A stretch of DNA of 64,000 nucleotides from Gemmatimonas aurantiaca (GTDB lineage Bacteria; Gemmatimonadota; Gemmatimonadetes; Gemmatimonadales; Gemmatimonadaceae). The stretch covers positions 1 to 64,000 of the forward strand of contig NZ_JBBCJO010000002.1 in the NCBI RefSeq assembly GCF_037190085.1, written 5' to 3'. The notes beneath the pieces are model-generated. The model did no database searches. It saw only the letters and a program-made list of their open reading frames with translations, and was not told where the DNA came from. How positions within the stretch are numbered: position 1 is the stretch's first letter; every line of letters begins with the position of its first letter. The position numbers and the translations under genes are program-made. Below are positions 17,543 to 26,249 of the stretch, in pieces.

Positions 17543-18079
17543 TCAGACCTCGAATGTTTCGCGATACCGCTCCATGCTGCGGCGGATGATCGCCAGCGCG
17601 TCCACACTCTTCTTCCAGCCGGTGATCTCCATGCGCTTTCCCTCGAGATCCTTGTAGATCAGGAAGAAGTGCTCGACTTCCTTCAGGTAGTGCGGGGAGA
17701 GATCGGCGATGTCGAAGACATCGTGGTAGTACGGATCGTCGGCCGGCACGGCGAGGATCTTGTCGTCGGGTTCGCCCTTGTCGAGCATGCACAACACGCC
17801 GATCGGTCGCGCGGTGATCTGACATCCGGGAAACGTAGGTTCGTTGATCTTCACCAGCACGTCGAGCGGATCGTTGTCCTCGTGGAGCGTGCGCGGAATG
17901 AAGCCATAGTCGCCGGGATAGTGCACGGCCGAATAGAGCACCCGATCGAGCTTGAAGTGGCCGGTTTCCTTGTCCAGTTCGTACTTGTTGCGCGAACCGG
18001 CGGGGATCTCGATGATCGCCGTGACCTGCTCGGGCGCCTCTTTGCCGGCGGGAATGTCGTGCCAGGGATTGTGCAGCAT
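17543..18079 (-). CDS. ppa: Inorganic pyrophosphatase, class I
   Basis: A 178-aa soluble enzyme hydrolysing pyrophosphate. Metal-binding residues are visible in LHEDNDPLDVLVKINEP (the D-x-D-P-x-D-V signature) and in VPADDPYYHD; the N-terminal EIPAGSRNKYELDKETG matches the family start. The length is normal. A CGGAG motif (18086-18090) lies six bases before ATG 18079. It is 26 bases downstream of hemB on the same strand, so it is probably the last gene of the heme operon. Confidence 0.95.
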   Translation of the reverse strand: MLHNPWHDIPAGKEAPEQVTAIIEIPAGSRNKYELDKETGHFKLDRVLYSAVHYPGDYGFIPRTLHEDNDPLDVLVKINEPTFPGCQITARPIGVLCMLDKGEPDDKILAVPADDPYYHDVFDIADLSPHYLKEVEHFFLIYKDLEGKRMEITGWKKSVDALAIIRRSMERYRETFEV

Positions 18080-18105
18080 CAGAAACTCCGATTCACGGGC
18101 AGGAT

Positions 18106-19083
18106 TCAGCGACGCGCCAGATGCGCGGCCGCTTCGATGGCAAAGTAGGTGATGATGATGTCGGCGCCGGCACGGGCGATGGCCGTGAGCGATTCCATCA
18201 TCGCCCGGTCTCCGTCCACCCAGCCACGCTCCGCGGCAGCCTTGATCATCGAGTATTCGCCGCTCACCTGATACGCGGCGAGTGGCAGCGCCGTCTCGCG
18301 TTTCACGGCGGCGATCACGTCGAGATACGCCCCCGCGGGTTTCACCATGAGGATATCCGCGCCTTCCTCGATATCGAGACGCACTTCGCGCAACGCTTCG
18401 CGTCCGTTGGTGGGATCCATCTGATAGCTGCGCCGGTCGCCGAACGCCGGGGTGCTTTCCGCCGCCTCGCGGAACGGGCCATAAAATGCCGACGCATACT
18501 TCGCGGCATAACTCATGATCGGCACCCGGTGATGACCGGCCCCGTCGAGCGCCGCACGCAGATGCGCGACCCGGTGATCCATCATGTCGCTGGGCGCGAT
18601 GATATCCGCTCCCGCGTCCGCATGCACCAACGCCTCGCGGGCCAGCAGCGCCAACGTGGCATCGTTGTCCACGTCCCCGTCAGGCGTGAGCAGTCCGCAG
18701 TGTCCATGATCGGTGTACTCGCACATGCAGACATCGGTCACCACCAGCAATCCCGGAAACTCGCGCTTCACCGCCCGCACGGCTTCAGGCACCGGTCCGG
18801 CCGGGTCCCATGCCGAACTGCCGATGGCATCCTTGGTGTCGGGAATCCCGAACAGCAGGATGCCGCCGATGCCCGACGTCACGGCGCGCTCGGCGTCACG
18901 CAGCAGTTCATCCACCGACGTCTGGAAGACACCGGGCATCGAACCGATGGGCGCTCGCACGCGCGTACCCGATCGCACGAACAACGGCCAGAGAAACTGC
19001 GCCGCATCGAGGCGCGTTTCCCGCACCAGCCGTCGCAGCGATTCGGAGCGACGCAACCGCCGCAGACGCATCGTCCGCATCAT
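18106..19083 (-). CDS. hemB: Delta-aminolevulinic acid dehydratase (porphobilinogen synthase)
   Basis: Condenses two aminolevulinates to porphobilinogen. At 325 aa from ATG 19083 (MMRTMRLRRLRRSESLRR) it has the usual length. The Schiff-base lysines are in SYAAKYASAFYGPF and ILMVKPAGAYLD. The Zn-type active site is present as VTDVCMCEYTDHGHCG. GGGAA stands eight bases before 19083. Upstream in-frame starts exist: GTG 19179, overlapping the hemC stop as GTGA, and ATG 19158, which would add a His/Met-rich leader with a near-repeat (MAGHMAGNM). The short start fits family alignments; the GTG would give tight coupling to hemC. Confidence 0.93.
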   Translation of the reverse strand: MMRTMRLRRLRRSESLRRLVRETRLDAAQFLWPLFVRSGTRVRAPIGSMPGVFQTSVDELLRDAERAVTSGIGGILLFGIPDTKDAIGSSAWDPAGPVPEAVRAVKREFPGLLVVTDVCMCEYTDHGHCGLLTPDGDVDNDATLALLAREALVHADAGADIIAPSDMMDHRVAHLRAALDGAGHHRVPIMSYAAKYASAFYGPFREAAESTPAFGDRRSYQMDPTNGREALREVRLDIEEGADILMVKPAGAYLDVIAAVKRETALPLAAYQVSGEYSMIKAAAERGWVDGDRAMMESLTAIARAGADIIITYFAIEAAAHLARR

Positions 19084-19175
19084 CGCGTTCCCATGCGCGG
19101 TGTCGCCTACGGAGTGTGAGGAATCGTTCACCATGTTGCCCGCCATGTGGCCCGCCATGTCCTTCACCCCGTCGT

Positions 19176-20114
19176 TCACCGGAGCTCCGCGAGAATCCGG
19201 TCGCCACCGGCCGCGCGCAACTGACGCGCGAGTTCGATACCCGAGGCCGCGGGATCGGCGTGATTCACCGGCATGCCGCCACGTACCATCGACGAGCCAT
19301 CGAGTGCCGCGATGAGACCATGCAACATCGTGCCATACTCCGCTTCCTCGATGACCGCCGCGCCGATGGGCACCTGGCATCCCCCTTCGAGCGCGGCCAG
19401 CAGCGCCCGTTCGGCCGTCACGGCCAGACGCGTGGGCGCATCATCGAGCACGCCCAGTGTGGCCAGCAACGCGGCATCGTCGGCGCGCGTCTGCACCGCG
19501 ATGGCGCCCTGCCCCGGCGCCGCCAACCAGTCGGGCGCGTCCAGCAATGCCACGATCCGCTCCGTCAGCCCCAGGCGACGCAAGCCCGCGGCGGCGAGCA
19601 ACGCCGCATCCATCTGTCCTTCATCGAGCTTGCGGAGGCGGGTGCCCACATTGCCGCGCAGTTCACACACCTCGAGATCGGGCCTGAGCGCACGCAGCTG
19701 GGCCTGACGGCGGAGGGACGACGTCCCCACCCGCGCCCCTTCGGGCAGCGTCTCCAGATTCACGGCATCGACGCCGGCCCGCACCACCAGCGCATCGCGC
19801 GGGTCTTCACGCTCGAGGATCGCCACCAGCACGATCCCCTCGGGGTCCGCAGTGGGCAGATCCTTCAGCGAATGCACCGCACAATCGATGCGGCCGGCGC
19901 GCAGATCGGCTTCGAGTTCCGCCGTGAACAGCCCTTTTTCGCCGATCTGCGCCAACGGACGATCGAGAATGCGATCGCCAAGCGTGGTGTACTCCACGAG
20001 CACACTGGCGATGCCGCGCGCGGCGAGCTGCGATTCGACCTGCCCGGCCTGTCGCAATGCGAGTGCGGAGCTCCGGGTGCCGATACGAATGGGACTGCGC
20101 AGGGGAACGGTCAT
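19176..20114 (-). CDS. hemC: Porphobilinogen deaminase (hydroxymethylbilane synthase)
   Basis: A 312-aa cytoplasmic enzyme polymerising four porphobilinogens. The N-terminus PIRIGTRSSALALRQAGQVE is the family start. IGEKGLFTAELEADLRAGRI, AVHSLKDLPTADPEGI and GTSSLRRQAQLRALRPDL contain the catalytic Asp and substrate Arg residues. The cofactor Cys would be in LEGGCQVPIGAAV near residue 240. The start is ATG 20114 (MTVPLRSP), eight bases after the hemD stop. Confidence 0.95.
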   Translation of the reverse strand: MTVPLRSPIRIGTRSSALALRQAGQVESQLAARGIASVLVEYTTLGDRILDRPLAQIGEKGLFTAELEADLRAGRIDCAVHSLKDLPTADPEGIVLVAILEREDPRDALVVRAGVDAVNLETLPEGARVGTSSLRRQAQLRALRPDLEVCELRGNVGTRLRKLDEGQMDAALLAAAGLRRLGLTERIVALLDAPDWLAAPGQGAIAVQTRADDAALLATLGVLDDAPTRLAVTAERALLAALEGGCQVPIGAAVIEEAEYGTMLHGLIAALDGSSMVRGGMPVNHADPAASGIELARQLRAAGGDRILAELR

Positions 20115-20122
20115 GCTCGAAG

Positions 20123-20971
20123 TTAGGCAGTCCGCAGGGCCTGCACGATACTCCGCACCCAGCCTTCCACCGTGGGCGCGGTGCTTTCCACCTTCACCGG
20201 GAATCCGGCCGTGCGCGCCGCACGCGCCGTCACCGGTCCGATACATGCCACCGGCAGACGCCCCGCCCGTTCCGGCGGCAGCACGTCGAGCAGGGCATCG
20301 ATGGCGCTCGGGGCGGCCACCGCGACCAGATCCACCTCGCCGGCTTCCACCAGACGCAGCATGCGCTCCTGACCGTCCGGATCGGGCACCGTCCGGTACA
20401 ACGGCACCACGTCCACCTGCGCTCCGAGTGCACGCAGCCCTTCGGGCAGGACATCGCGGGCCGCGGCCGCCGCAGGATACAGGATGCGCGTGCCTTCCAC
20501 ATCCGAGCGGGCCGCCATCTCGTCGAGCATGCCCTCGGCCTGCATGCGCTCCGGCTGCACGGTGGGCAGACGCCATCCCTGCGCTTCACAGGCAGCCGCC
20601 GTGGCCGAACCCACCACGGCCAGACGGCGCGTTGCCATGGCCACGTCGGCGCCACGATCGCGAACCACCGTCGCCAGACGCTCCACCGCATTCACACTGG
20701 TGAGCAGCACCCAGTCGTAACGCGCCAGATCGCGCAGCGCATCATGCAACGGCGCCGGATCGAGCGCTTCGAGGCGCGTGAGCGGAATCTCGTGCACCGT
20801 GGCGCCGACGCGCTCGAGGGCCTGCACCAGCGGACCGGACCGGTCACCGGCGCGGGTGACGGCAATGCGTACGCCCGTCAGCAGTGTATGCAACGGGGTT
20901 GAGTGCGGTGCATGCAACGACGCGACCCGTCTGTGGGACGGTTTATCGGGACCCGTCACCGCCGGCTCCAC
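20123..20971 (-). CDS. hemD: Uroporphyrinogen-III synthase
   Basis: A 282-aa enzyme that cyclises hydroxymethylbilane. The two-domain pattern is visible: VRIAVTRAGDRSGPLVQALE at the start, YDWVLLTSVNAVERL, LAVVGSATAAACEAQGW, then ILYPAAAAARDVLPEGLRAL, VVPLYRTVPD and VACIGPVTARAARTAGFPVK. Sequence conservation in this family is naturally low, but the position next to hemC supports the call. The start is a GTG at 20971 that overlaps the end of ccmD by 29 bases; the first 30 residues are likely non-core. Confidence 0.88.
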   Translation of the reverse strand: MEPAVTGPDKPSHRRVASLHAPHSTPLHTLLTGVRIAVTRAGDRSGPLVQALERVGATVHEIPLTRLEALDPAPLHDALRDLARYDWVLLTSVNAVERLATVVRDRGADVAMATRRLAVVGSATAAACEAQGWRLPTVQPERMQAEGMLDEMAARSDVEGTRILYPAAAAARDVLPEGLRALGAQVDVVPLYRTVPDPDGQERMLRLVEAGEVDLVAVAAPSAIDALLDVLPPERAGRLPVACIGPVTARAARTAGFPVKVESTAPTVEGWVRSIVQALRTA

Positions 20972-21269
20972 GCACGGCCAGTTGCTGTCTGCTGCGTGCG
21001 ATGCGTCGCAGCATCAGCACGATGTAGGCGAGATAGAGTCCCAGCGCGACGACGTATCCGCCCCACATGTAGCTGCTCGTGTCCGGTGGTCCGCTGGGCT
21101 TCGCCACATACGCAACTTTGCCGGCGGTGTCCTGGACCGACCGTTCGGCCGCATGGCCTGCGTCCTGCAACCGCGCGACGGAAATCACCACCGGCTGCAC
21201 GGGCAGCGGCGCAATCGGTGACATGGTCGCGGAGGGAGCTCCCCAGAGCGTGCCCGATATGATCGGCAT
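20943..21269 (-). CDS. ccmD: CcmD-like heme exporter subunit
   Basis: A 108-aa protein with one transmembrane helix near the C-terminus (YMWGGYVVALGLYLAYIVLM) followed by a basic tail RRIARSRQQL, the core of CcmD. Family members are usually 50-70 residues, so the 65-residue Pro/Ala/Val N-terminal extension is unusual; ATG within it (MSPIAPLPV, residue 16) may be the start. CcmD holds CcmC with CcmAB in cytochrome c maturation. The ATG overlaps the ccmC stop (ATGA). Confidence 0.65.
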   Translation of the reverse strand: MPIISGTLWGAPSATMSPIAPLPVQPVVISVARLQDAGHAAERSVQDTAGKVAYVAKPSGPPDTSSYMWGGYVVALGLYLAYIVLMLRRIARSRQQLAVRGAGGDGSR

Positions 21270-21982
21270 CAGGCGGTCTCCATGGCCACCACCGCGTTAC
21301 GCAGACCGCTCCAGCGGTAGCGCATGCGCAGCAGCACGAAGAACAGCAGCAGGAACGCAAGATTGGACCACAGGAACGTCGTCAGCATCTCCGGCGGCAA
21401 CGACGGCGCCTCGGGCTTGAGCACCACCGGCCCCGGATGCATGCCGCGGAAGAGCCGTACCGTCAGGTGCACGAACGGCACGAGAATCACCGCCAGGGCG
21501 CCCATTACCGCCGAGAGTCGGGCACGGCTTTCCGGCGTTTCCACAGCACCGCGCAGCACGAGATAGCCGAGCACCATGAGCCAGAGAAACACCGTGGCCG
21601 TGATGCGGGCTTCCCACACCCACCACGTCCCCCAGCTCGTGCGCGCCCAGATCGGTCCGGTCACGAGCACCATGCCCATGAACAGCAGCCCCACTTCGGC
21701 GCTCGATTCCGCCAGCCGGTCGAGCCGTTCGTCCTTGATCCACAGATAGCCGAGGCTCGAGATGGCCATCAGCGGACAGGCGATGTAGAGACCCGCAATG
21801 GCCGCCGGCACATGGACGTAGAAGATCTTCTGCGCCGCGCCCAGCATGGCATCCACCGGCGTGAACCAGATCGCGCGTACGCACACCGCCACCACGGCGA
21901 CAAGTGCGATCACGAGCCAGGCGTCGACACCGCGGACCGCGCGCGGATCGGAGACCGCGGTGGTTGTCGGTGAATGGGTCAT
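21269..21982 (-). CDS. ccmC: Heme exporter/heme-handling protein CcmC
   Basis: A 237-aa protein with six membrane segments. The tryptophan-rich heme-binding motif is TSWGTWWVWEARITATVFLW, and flanking heme-ligand histidines are in KIFYVHVPAAIAGLY and LVPFVHLTVRLFRG. This is the CcmC/CcsA family; it presents heme to the chaperone CcmE. ATG 21982 starts MTHSPTTTAVSDP. It follows ccmB by 11 bases. Confidence 0.93.
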   Translation of the reverse strand: MTHSPTTTAVSDPRAVRGVDAWLVIALVAVVAVCVRAIWFTPVDAMLGAAQKIFYVHVPAAIAGLYIACPLMAISSLGYLWIKDERLDRLAESSAEVGLLFMGMVLVTGPIWARTSWGTWWVWEARITATVFLWLMVLGYLVLRGAVETPESRARLSAVMGALAVILVPFVHLTVRLFRGMHPGPVVLKPEAPSLPPEMLTTFLWSNLAFLLLFFVLLRMRYRWSGLRNAVVAMETA

Positions 21983-21993
21983 GCAACCAACCT

Positions 21994-22752
21994 CTACTCC
22001 TCGATCGTGAACGGAAAGACCACGATGCTCGCGAACACGAACATCAGATCGAATGCGAGCAACAGCTTGAACCAGTCCATCGCGGCACTGAGCGGCAATC
22101 CGCGCAGCACCACGGCCGAGGCCTGCGCCGCCGGAATCACCAGCGGCACGAAGAACGGCAACGTCATCATCGGCAGCAGCAACTCCGCCAGCCGCGTGTT
22201 GGCCGCCACGGCGGCGAACAGCGTGCCCACCGCCGAGAGGCCGAGCGCCGCCAGCAGCACGATGCCGATGAGCAGCCCCCACGCTCCTCCCACCGGAAGA
22301 TCGAAGAAGAGCACCACCGCAGGAAGCGCCAGCGTCTGGATGGCCGCCACGAAGACGAGGTTGGCCAGCACCTTGCCGGTGAAGATCGCCTCCCGCGACA
22401 CCTGTGACGCCAGCAGTCCGTCGTACGCCCGCTCCGCCAGCTCCAGCGCGAACGAGCGGTTGAGCCCCAGCAGACCGGAAAAGGTGAAGATCACCCAGAG
22501 CACGCCGGGAGCGAGATCCATGGCCGGAATGGCCGTCGGATCCCAGGTGAACCGGAAGATCGCCACCGCCAGTACCGCAAAGACGGTTGCCGCCAGAAAA
22601 GCGCTGCGCGTCCGGAACTCGATCAGCAGATCCTTGCGCGCGATGCGCAGCGCGTCGCGCACGAACGACGGTGCGTGGTGCGTCGCATGGGGCGTGACAT
22701 GATGCGTCGCGGGATCCAGGGCCCGATCCCTGTGTCGGTCGTCTGCGCTCAC
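21994..22752 (-). CDS. ccmB: Heme exporter permease CcmB
   Basis: A 252-aa ABC permease with six hydrophobic segments. The family region RIARKDLLIEFRTRSAF precedes the first helix, and LNRSFALELAERAYDGLLAS and LPFFVPLVIPAAQAS match CcmB. The GTG start at 22752 overlaps the ccmA stop (GTGA), and no other in-frame start lies before the conserved region. The His-rich N-terminal tail (about 28 residues) is an odd feature. It pairs with CcmA to release heme-loaded CcmE. Confidence 0.93.
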   Translation of the reverse strand: MSADDRHRDRALDPATHHVTPHATHHAPSFVRDALRIARKDLLIEFRTRSAFLAATVFAVLAVAIFRFTWDPTAIPAMDLAPGVLWVIFTFSGLLGLNRSFALELAERAYDGLLASQVSREAIFTGKVLANLVFVAAIQTLALPAVVLFFDLPVGGAWGLLIGIVLLAALGLSAVGTLFAAVAANTRLAELLLPMMTLPFFVPLVIPAAQASAVVLRGLPLSAAMDWFKLLLAFDLMFVFASIVVFPFTIEE

Positions 22753-23513
22753 GCGATGCTCTCGTGGACGAGACGACGATAGAGGGCCTGGAACCGTGGC
22801 AGATCAAAGCCCGAGGGTTCCGCGCGTTCCTCGTGCACCAGTCGTCCGTCGCGCATGATGGCGGCACGGTCACCCAGCGTGAGTCCTTCGGCCAGATTGT
22901 GCGTGATGAGCACCAAGGTGGCGCCCGAGGCCTTGAGCTCGCGCAACGCATCGGTGAACGCCAGCGCTCCCACCTCGTCGAGGCCGGTGTACGGCTCATC
23001 GAGCAGGACGAGCCGCGGCCCGTGCACGAGGGCGCGCGCGATGGAGACCCGCTGTTGCAGCCCCCGGCTCAGAAACCGCACCGGCGTGGCTTCGCGGTCG
23101 AGCACCCGCAACTGCCGCAGCACGCGGGTGACGGCCGCATCGGCATCGGGGACCCCCTGGCACTCGGCGGCAAACCGCACGTTCTCGCGTACGGTGAGCG
23201 CGGGGTACAACATCGCATGATGACTGATCAGCCCCACCAGCCGACGGGTGGACGCCGGCCCGGGGAGCGGGGTCCCATGCAGCACCGTGCGCCCCCGGGA
23301 GGGGCGCAGCAGACCGCCCAGCAGCCTCAGCAGTGTGGTCTTCCCCGCCCCGTTCGGACCGAACAGGGCCAGGCACTCACCATCGGCCAGCGTCAGCGAC
23401 ACCTCGTTGACGGCTTTCCGCGCCCCGAACGCCCGCACCAGCCGCTCCGCCACCAGCGCCGGCTCCGATATGCCATGCGATATGCCATCGGCTGTGCCAC
23501 CGGCTGCCGGCAT
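22749..23513 (-). CDS. ccmA: Heme exporter ATPase CcmA
   Basis: A 254-aa ABC ATPase. Walker A is LFGPNGAGKTTLLRLLGG, the signature is RFLSRGLQQRVSIARALVHG (with SRGLQQR typical of CcmA), and Walker B is LVLLDEPYTGLDEVG. ATG 23513 is used; a GTG directly in front at 23516 is equally possible. It is the first gene of the ccmABCD-hemDCB-ppa run. Its promoter should lie in the 220-base divergent region shared with acs. CcmE-H are not in the window. Confidence 0.93.
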   Translation of the reverse strand: MPAAGGTADGISHGISEPALVAERLVRAFGARKAVNEVSLTLADGECLALFGPNGAGKTTLLRLLGGLLRPSRGRTVLHGTPLPGPASTRRLVGLISHHAMLYPALTVRENVRFAAECQGVPDADAAVTRVLRQLRVLDREATPVRFLSRGLQQRVSIARALVHGPRLVLLDEPYTGLDEVGALAFTDALRELKASGATLVLITHNLAEGLTLGDRAAIMRDGRLVHEERAEPSGFDLPRFQALYRRLVHESIA

Positions 23514-23738
23514 CACCGGCGCGACCGGAGCATCGTCGACAGCGTCGAAGAATCTGCGATACCGGTCGCAGTGGTTCCGTGCGGGATTGGCATCGATCTA
23601 CATTAGCGGGACACGCGGCTGCTCGCGACACGACTCGCCCCTCTGGCCAGCGTCTTCCGGACCTCTCCGGAGACCCACCCTCCGGGGCATCCTTTCCTGG
23701 CTTCCCCCACGCGCCGGTCCGGCCGGCCTTCAGAGCCC

Positions 23739-25703
23739 ATGAGCGACATCGACGTCCTGTTGCAGGAAACTCGCACGTTTCCGCCGTCCGACGAATTTCG
23801 CGCCAACGCCCAGGTGCGGGACACCGCCCTGCAGGAGGCGGCCGCGGCCGATCCGGTCCGGTTCTGGTCGAAGGAATCGGAAGCGCTCGACTGGATCACG
23901 CCGTGGAAGACGGCGCTGGAATGGGAACCGCCACGCGCCCGATGGTTCCAGGGCGGGACTCTCAATGCCTCCGTGAACTGCGTCGATCGCCACATCGCCG
24001 GTCCGCGTCGCAACAAGGCGGCGCTGATCTGGGAAGGCGAACCCGGCGACCGCCGGACGTTCACGTACTGGGATCTCTACCGCGAGGTGAATCTCGCGGC
24101 CAACATGCTCAAGAAGCTCGGTGTGGGGCGCGGCGACCGGGTCGCCATCTACCTGCCGATGATTCCCGAAGCCGTCATCGCGATGCTGGCCTGCGCGCGC
24201 ATCGGAGCGATCCACACGGTGGTGTTCGGCGGGTTCTCCCCCGAATCGCTGCGTGACCGCATCAACGATTGCGGCTGCAAGCTGCTCATCACCGCCGACG
24301 GCGGCTCGCGGCGCGGACAGATGGTGCCCCTCAAGCGCAACGCCGATCAGGCGCTGAAGGAGTGCCCCACCATTGAGAACGTGCTGGTGGTGATGCGGCG
24401 GCGCAGTGGCGTGGGCGACGAGACCTTCGCCGAAATGCAGGAAGGACGCGATCACTGGTGGCACCGTCTCAAGCGACAGGTGCCGCGGTACTGCGAGCCC
24501 GAGGCGATGGACGCGGAAGACGTGCTGTTCGTGCTGTACACCTCGGGCACGACCGGCAAACCCAAGGGCATCGTGCACACCACGGGCGGGTATCTCACGG
24601 GGGTCACGAGCACCACGAAGTACACGTTCGATCTCCGGGAGGACGACGTGTTCTGGTGCACCGCCGACATCGGCTGGGTCACGGGACATTCGTATCTCGT
24701 GTACGGCCCGCTCGCCAACGGCGCCACCTGCATCGTGTACGAAGGCGCACCCGACTGGCCCGACAAGGATCGCTTCTGGCAGATCTGCGAGCGGTACGGT
24801 GTCACCATTCTCTATACGGCGCCCACCGCCATCCGGGCGTTCATGAAGTGGGGCACCGAGTACGTGAAGAAGCACGATCTCTCGCGCCTGCGCCTGCTCG
24901 GTTCCGTGGGGGAACCCATCAATCCCGAAGCCTGGATGTGGTACCACGAACACATCGGCGGTGAACGCTGTCCCATCGTGGACACGTGGTGGCAGACGGA
25001 GACTGGCGCCATCATGATCACGCCGCTGCCGGGTGTCACCACCACCAAACCGGGTTCGGCAACGCTGCCCTTCCCCGGCATCCGCACCGCACTGCTCGAT
25101 ACCGCGGGCAACGACGTGAAGACCGGCGGCGGATTGCTGGCGATCACGCACCCCTGGCCCAGCATGCTGCGCACCATCTGGGGTGACGATCAGCGCTACG
25201 TCGACACGTACTTCTCCAAGTGGCCCGGCCGCCCCGATCTCTACTTTCCCGGCGATGGTGCCAAGCTCGACGAAGACGGGTACCTCTGGATTCTCGGGCG
25301 CGTGGACGACGTGCTCAACGTGTCGGGGCACCGGATCGGCACCATGGAGGTGGAGAGCGCGCTCGTCGATCATCCGGCGGTGGCGGAAGCCGCGGTGGTG
25401 GGCAAGCATCACGATCTCAAGGGGCAGGCCATCGCGGCGTTCGTGACGCTGCGCGCCGGCTTCACGGCCAGTGGCAGCCTGCGCGACGAACTCCGCGATC
25501 ATGTCGCGCTCAAGATCGGCGCGCTGGCCCGTCCGGACGACATTCTGTTCAGCGCGGATCTCCCGAAGACCCGCTCCGGTAAGATCATGCGGCGTTTGCT
25601 GCGGGACATCGCCGAAGGGCGCGCGCTGGGGGACACCACCACGCTCGCCGATCCATCGGTGGTGGCGTCCCTCAAGGACCAGTACGAAGCGCAGGAATCA
25701 TAA
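23739..25703 (+). CDS. acs: Acetyl-CoA synthetase
   Basis: A 654-aa AMP-forming enzyme activating acetate. The A3 core is VLYTSGTTGKPKGIVHTTGG; the acetate-pocket Trp region is WWQTETGAIMITPLPGV; the hinge is LGRVDDVLNVSGHRIGTMEV; and the regulatory lysine near residue 615 is in LPKTRSGKIMRRLLRD, the acetylation site in the family. The N-terminal FWSKESEALDWITPWKTAL region is family-typical. Length and domain order match bacterial Acs. The gene is monocistronic, diverges from ccmA, and no strong Shine-Dalgarno is seen before ATG 23739. Confidence 0.96.
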   Translation: MSDIDVLLQETRTFPPSDEFRANAQVRDTALQEAAAADPVRFWSKESEALDWITPWKTALEWEPPRARWFQGGTLNASVNCVDRHIAGPRRNKAALIWEGEPGDRRTFTYWDLYREVNLAANMLKKLGVGRGDRVAIYLPMIPEAVIAMLACARIGAIHTVVFGGFSPESLRDRINDCGCKLLITADGGSRRGQMVPLKRNADQALKECPTIENVLVVMRRRSGVGDETFAEMQEGRDHWWHRLKRQVPRYCEPEAMDAEDVLFVLYTSGTTGKPKGIVHTTGGYLTGVTSTTKYTFDLREDDVFWCTADIGWVTGHSYLVYGPLANGATCIVYEGAPDWPDKDRFWQICERYGVTILYTAPTAIRAFMKWGTEYVKKHDLSRLRLLGSVGEPINPEAWMWYHEHIGGERCPIVDTWWQTETGAIMITPLPGVTTTKPGSATLPFPGIRTALLDTAGNDVKTGGGLLAITHPWPSMLRTIWGDDQRYVDTYFSKWPGRPDLYFPGDGAKLDEDGYLWILGRVDDVLNVSGHRIGTMEVESALVDHPAVAEAAVVGKHHDLKGQAIAAFVTLRAGFTASGSLRDELRDHVALKIGALARPDDILFSADLPKTRSGKIMRRLLRDIAEGRALGDTTTLADPSVVASLKDQYEAQES

Positions 25704-25706
25704 ACC

Positions 25707-25727
25707 GGGCGCCCGTGTCGGGCGTCC
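25707..25727 (+). terminator. Possible terminator or attenuator hairpin after acs
   Basis: A 9-bp GC stem (25707-25715 with 25719-25727, one G-U pair) with a TGT loop starts three bases after the acs stop. There is no T run, so termination would be weak or Rho-assisted. Confidence 0.4.
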
Positions 25728-25781
25728 GTGATGGCCGTCACGGCGCGAAACCGGTCGCCGTGGCATTTCGTCTGTACCGAT

Positions 25782-26198
25782 ATGTCCATTCTGAACAAGC
25801 TGTTCCCGGAGACCCTTTTCCCCCGCAAGCTCTCGGCGGAAGCCGAGCAGCGGCTGCGCCTCGTGCAGGCGCGGGCGGAGGAGGCGCTCATCCGGACGCA
25901 TGTCGAGAACGCCCTGCTGTTCGTGGACACGCTGGCCACGGATGTCGGCTACGAGCGCGCGCTCGACATCTACGTGCGCGAGATGGGTGTACCGGAGCCG
26001 CTGGCGTCGGTGGTGGCCACGCGGGCGCTGGTGGCTCTCGGTGAAGCCCTGGTGCCGCACACGGACGATCCGGCCATCGGTCCGGTCGTTCATGCGGACG
26101 CCGGCAATGCCGCCGGAAATGCAAACGGCACCGCCGAAGCGGTGCCGATGCCGGAATTGCGTCTCGACGAAGCGCAGGCCCGCCGTCGGCGGGCCTGA
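25782..26198 (+). CDS. Uncharacterised small helical protein
   Basis: A 138-aa protein starting MSILNKLFPETLFPRKLSAE. It is strongly helical and charged in the first 90 residues (AEQRLRLVQARAEEALIRTHVENALLFVDTL, shown here as helix-forming text) with an Ala/Asn low-complexity linker (DAGNAAGNANGTAEA) before a basic tail. No known domain is recognised. The stop codon lies inside a 9-bp hairpin (26176-26196), which might act on mRNA stability. The upstream GTG 25728 is the longer alternative start. It converges with the DsbA-like gene. Confidence 0.6.
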   Translation: MSILNKLFPETLFPRKLSAEAEQRLRLVQARAEEALIRTHVENALLFVDTLATDVGYERALDIYVREMGVPEPLASVVATRALVALGEALVPHTDDPAIGPVVHADAGNAAGNANGTAEAVPMPELRLDEAQARRRRA

Positions 26199-26249
26199 GC
26201 CGTCCTGTGTTGTCGACCCGACCGGAAAGGTCGGGCGTGGGACGTGGCG

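Noticed and set aside
26217..26235. Hairpin CCCGACC-GGAAA-GGTCGGG between convergent genes as a terminator
   Set aside because: Only 7 bp and no T run on either strand; it may be structural only.
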